This document shows positions 59,365 to 61,550 of a stretch of 61,550 nt of DNA, in pieces; position 1 is the stretch's first letter; every line of letters begins with the position of its first letter. The stretch is from assembly GCF_016583825.1 (NCBI RefSeq), contig NZ_NRRV01000030.1:1-61550 (forward strand), read 5' to 3'. This DNA comes from Thiohalocapsa halophila. Its GTDB lineage: Bacteria; Pseudomonadota; Gammaproteobacteria; Chromatiales; Chromatiaceae. A model generated the notes under the pieces. It saw nothing but the letters and a program-made list of their open reading frames with translations. It searched no databases and was not told the origin of the DNA. The position numbers were made by a program, and so were the translations under genes.

Positions 59365-59830
59365 ATGCCGGTGCGGGCGCTTGGCACCGCTGCTGCTATC
59401 CGGCGATGGCGTGCGGCTGCCGCAGCTGACCCTGATCCGACCCACGCTCTACCTGGAGGTCTCGTCGTCGGACGCCGCCAACTGGATTCTCGGCGGCCCG
59501 GCGCAGACCATCGTCGAAGCGGCGGCGGCACCGGGCGGCGAGCTCGGCAACCTGCCGCAGATCCACCGCTTGGAGGTGGAGGGCACGGTGGTGCGGCTCT
59601 TCGCGCTGCGCGGCTTTGACCTCGCTTGCATCGCCGAGGAGCTGCTGTAGCGCCGGGTCCGGTTGCGGCAGGTCCAAGCGCAGCTGCGGTTGCGCGACGG
59701 CGTGCTGCGCCTGGACCCGCTGTCCGCGGCCGCCGGCATTACAGTGCCGAGCGCATCCGCACCGACGGGGCGGTCATCACCGGCTTCGATCTGGACCCCC
59801 GACTCGTCAATGGGCGCCTGCGCTGACCGC
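59365..59830 (+). pseudogene. Decayed AsmA-family gene
   Basis: One frame reads VRLPQLTLIRPTLYLEVSSS and DAANWILGGPAQ, then LPQIHRLEVEGTVVRLFALR, up to a TAG at 59648-59650. A shifted frame continues VQAQLRLRDGVLRLDPLSA. A third reads VITGFDLDPRLVNGRLR up to TGA near 59825. All three pieces match successive parts of AsmA-like proteins (layers of beta-strands with DGVLRLDPL). The N-terminus and the large C-terminal part are missing. Several frameshifts show that it is dead. Confidence 0.65.
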
Positions 59831-59910
59831 AAAAGCCACCGAGGGGATGAGCCGGGGCCGACGCTCGGGGATGAGCAGCGGCCCGCGGGACGGAGGATAG
59901 CGCCAGTGGC

Positions 59911-60171
59911 TCAGAGGCGCCCAGGGCTCGGCAGCGACATGCCGAGGTCCTCGTTGACCGCATCGATCTGCTCGTTCAGCGTCCAGTAGTCATACAGGTA
60001 GCCGAGCAGGAAAAGACCGCCCGTCAGTAGCCAGATGATCCCCGTGAGCCACTTGCCGAGATAGAAGCGGTGGGCGCCCATGAATCCGAAGATCCAGAGC
60101 AAGTAGCCCATCAGCACCGAGTGCGTGTCTGTCTCGCGTGTCATGGGAGCGCCGTGGTCGTCTGGACTCAT
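59911..60171 (-). CDS. TM2-domain membrane protein
   Basis: 86 residues. Two transmembrane helices (VLMGYLLWIFGFMGAHRFYL and TGIIWLLTGGLFLLGYLYDY) are joined by the FYLGKW turn, the TM2 pattern. The start ATG at 60171 overlaps the stop of the preceding lipoprotein gene (ATGA); ATG60144 is an alternative. TM2 proteins have no agreed function. Coupling to the lipoprotein gene suggests an envelope role. Confidence 0.85.
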   Translation of the reverse strand: MSPDDHGAPMTRETDTHSVLMGYLLWIFGFMGAHRFYLGKWLTGIIWLLTGGLFLLGYLYDYWTLNEQIDAVNEDLGMSLPSPGRL

Positions 60172-60494
60172 TGCTGCTGCTGCTGTGCGGCGTCCGCCTG
60201 CCCCTTCGGCATGTCCACGTCCACATCCGGCACCGGAACAGAGACCGACTGGGTGTCCACGTCTACGTCCGGAGCCTGAATATCCACCTGGGGCATCTGG
60301 CCTGGCTCGGCGTCCACGTCGACGCTCGGCAGCTGACCCTCCTGGGTCTTCTCCACGTCGTATTTGGGCAGCTGGCCCGGGTCGGCGCTGACGTCGACGT
60401 CGGGCATCTCGCCGTCCTCGACTTGCATGTCACACCCCGCGACCATGGGCAGGGCGGCACAGGCGATGATCAATGTCGTAGACCGGAAGCGCAT
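60168..60494 (-). CDS. Repeat-containing acidic lipoprotein
   Basis: 108 residues from the ATG at 60494 with GAGG upstream. The lipobox VAGC (Cys21) anchors it. The mature part consists of degenerate repeats of the type GQLPxVDVDAEP (GEMPDVDVSADP, GQLPKYDVEKTQ, GQLPSVDVDAEP, GQMPQVDIQAP, then PDVDVD twice). A Gln tail of five residues ends it. Highly acidic, possibly calcium binding or disordered. No family recognised beyond the repeat style. Overlaps the TM2 gene. Confidence 0.75.
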   Translation of the reverse strand: MRFRSTTLIIACAALPMVAGCDMQVEDGEMPDVDVSADPGQLPKYDVEKTQEGQLPSVDVDAEPGQMPQVDIQAPDVDVDTQSVSVPVPDVDVDMPKGQADAAQQQQQ

Positions 60495-61096
60495 GGTGAT
60501 TGAGCCTCGTTGAGTTGCTTGATACCTCTCATTAGGCAATCACCCTGCCAAGTCGATGGCCTGTCGGCGCTCTCGCGGTGGAGGGCGCTGTGGGAGCGGC
60601 CTCCGGCCGCGACGGCGTCCAGAGCCCCGGCAACATCCGTCGCGGCAAGGATGCCGGTCCCACAGGCGTGCCGATCAAAGCGCCCCGCGCAGCACGCGCA
60701 GCAGCCAGATCACGAGCGCGTCCCGCAAGCCGGCCGCCCGATCAGCCTTGGAGCGCGTGTAAATAGGCGTAAGGCCAGTCGGGGATTTGCGCCGACTGGC
60801 GGTTGAGATCAGCCAAAGGCGCACTGCCAACAGCCGTTGGCTGCAAGGCGGGCAGCTTGTGTCGGTGGGTGCCGGCGCTTGGCGAAGCTGCCCCGGCTTT
60901 TGCCACGGGGCGGCCCTGCGCCGCTCTCGGCGCAGAATCAGAGCCGAGCGCGAAGACTGGCCCGGTGCCTGCAAAACCCTGCGAGAGGGGCCGCCGCGGT
61001 GCGGCCGGTCACCGGGTGAATGCCCAAGCAGTGCGTCGCCCGGCGATATCGGTACCCGAGGCGGCTCGAATCGAGCCAACCAATTGGAGTAATGTC
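60495..61096. other. Gene-poor stretch before DUF1328
   Basis: 602 bp. It contains a REP-like hairpin (60588-60666) and no supported gene. GGAGT before 61097 is the ribosome site of the next gene. Confidence 0.5.
60588..60666. repeat. CTGTGGGAGCGGC...GCCGGTCCCACAG hairpin
   Basis: The outer 13-base arms pair with one mismatch (CTGTGGGAGCGGC against GCCGGTCCCACAG). Inner arms CCGCGACGG and CCGTCGCGG pair perfectly. It is the widespread gammaproteobacterial extragenic palindrome of the 'GTGGGAGCGGC' type. Confidence 0.75.
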
Positions 61097-61261
61097 ATGT
61101 TGCAGTGGGCCCTGATCTTTCTCGTTGTCGCTATCATCGCCGGCTTGCTCGGCCTCTCCGGCGTTGCCGGCGCTGCCACCAACATCGCCTGGATCCTGTT
61201 CCTGGCGGGTCTGGTGATGGCCGTCATCTTCTTCATCCGCGGCCGCAGCCCCTCGCCCTGA
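61097..61261 (+). CDS. DUF1328 small membrane protein (YtjA-like)
   Basis: 54 residues with GGAGT upstream. Two hydrophobic helices (ALIFLVVAIIAGLLGLSGVA and IAWILFLAGLVMAVIFFIRG) follow the DUF1328 pattern, including the GxSGVAGAAT turn. Found in many proteobacteria, often stress induced; function unknown. Ends in a short basic tail. Confidence 0.9.
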   Translation: MLQWALIFLVVAIIAGLLGLSGVAGAATNIAWILFLAGLVMAVIFFIRGRSPSP

Positions 61262-61450
61262 CGCCTTGCCCCCGGGACGCCTTGCGTACGGCGGATCTCG
61301 GTCGGGCGCCCCACTGAGGGCGCCGCGCTGAGCCATGTCGCGCATGAGTCATCAGGCGACAATGGGTCGAGGCGCGGCGCTGCCCTGGGGCCTTCCCGCG
61401 TATCCTCCGCCGCCCCACGACATTGCAGTACTCCTGACTTGGCGCCGAAA

Positions 61451-61550
61451 TTAATGCGACTGGATCGCCTCGAACACGAGGCGCAGGTCGGTACCGGGGT
61501 AGACGGTCCGCTGGGTGTTGAGGCAGTCGCACAGCGCAATGAGCGCTTTC
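61451..61550 (-). CDS. C-terminal end of a gene running out of the window
   Basis: On the minus strand the frame reads KALIALCDCLNTQRTVYPGT then DLRLVFEAIQSH and TAA. The composition is clearly protein-like, unlike the other frames here. The TVYPGTDLRLVFE motif recalls ends of some transposase-like proteins in my memory, but I cannot name the family. Confidence 0.45.
   Translation of the reverse strand, partial: KALIALCDCLNTQRTVYPGTDLRLVFEAIQSH

Overview
GC-rich chromosomal DNA (most genes use strongly G/C-ending codons) from what looks like an autotrophic gammaproteobacterium. The DabAB inorganic-carbon pump, a BicA-like SulP transporter, an LppC/LpoA-type lipoprotein, a UPF0182 membrane protein and glycogen genes together would fit Chromatiales/Ectothiorhodospiraceae-like sulfur bacteria. 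That placement is inference from gene content. I saw no rRNA, tRNA or CRISPR array.

Layout. (1) 1-4300: the end of dabB, dabA (split into two reading frames) and a PII-like regulator, forming a CO2/bicarbonate uptake operon. (2) 4300-20890: an accessory and defence island. It holds an XRE regulator, a secreted zincin-like protein, hicBA, a decayed protease gene, a ribbon-helix-helix protein and a type I restriction-modification operon (hsdM, hsdS, hsdR). That operon is interrupted by a DUF4258/YgiT-type zinc-finger pair and carries three accessory genes between hsdS and hsdR. Behind it lie a SNF2 helicase remnant, an orphan antitoxin and a toxin stub. The island is bracketed by a 167-bp direct repeat made of the 3' end of the PII gene. 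(3) 21000-36100: a large secreted protein of unknown function, a transposase remnant, a BicA-like transporter, ferric-iron ABC permease and binding protein, a PEP-CTERM-type protein, a two-subunit molybdenum hydroxylase, DmeF metal efflux and a PQQ-type sugar dehydrogenase lipoprotein. (4) 36290-46890: an alpha-amylase-like protein that lacks catalytic acids, a lipid-modification operon (FAD oxidoreductase, DUF1365, cyclopropane synthase family), a sirtuin, an unrecognised membrane protein, and a MoxR ATPase with a VWA/DUF2201 partner. (5) 47250-61550: LppC-like lipoprotein, glgB-glgA, a GNAT acetyltransferase, a hibernation-factor/cold-shock fusion, a PfpI/DJ-1 protein, UPF0182, a decayed AsmA gene, a TM2 protein with a repeat lipoprotein, and DUF1328.

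How it fits together. DabAB, PII and the SulP carrier probably concentrate inorganic carbon; fixed carbon can be stored by GlgA/GlgB. The island shows repeated 3'-end duplication of host genes next to toxin-antitoxin-like pairs, plus several gene fragments, so it has been assembled and eroded by repeated recombination. The best candidates for something new are the three accessory genes inside the hsd operon and the two tail-duplication junctions. Next come the catalytically disabled amylase-like protein and the VWA protein whose HExxH motif is changed to HQxxH.
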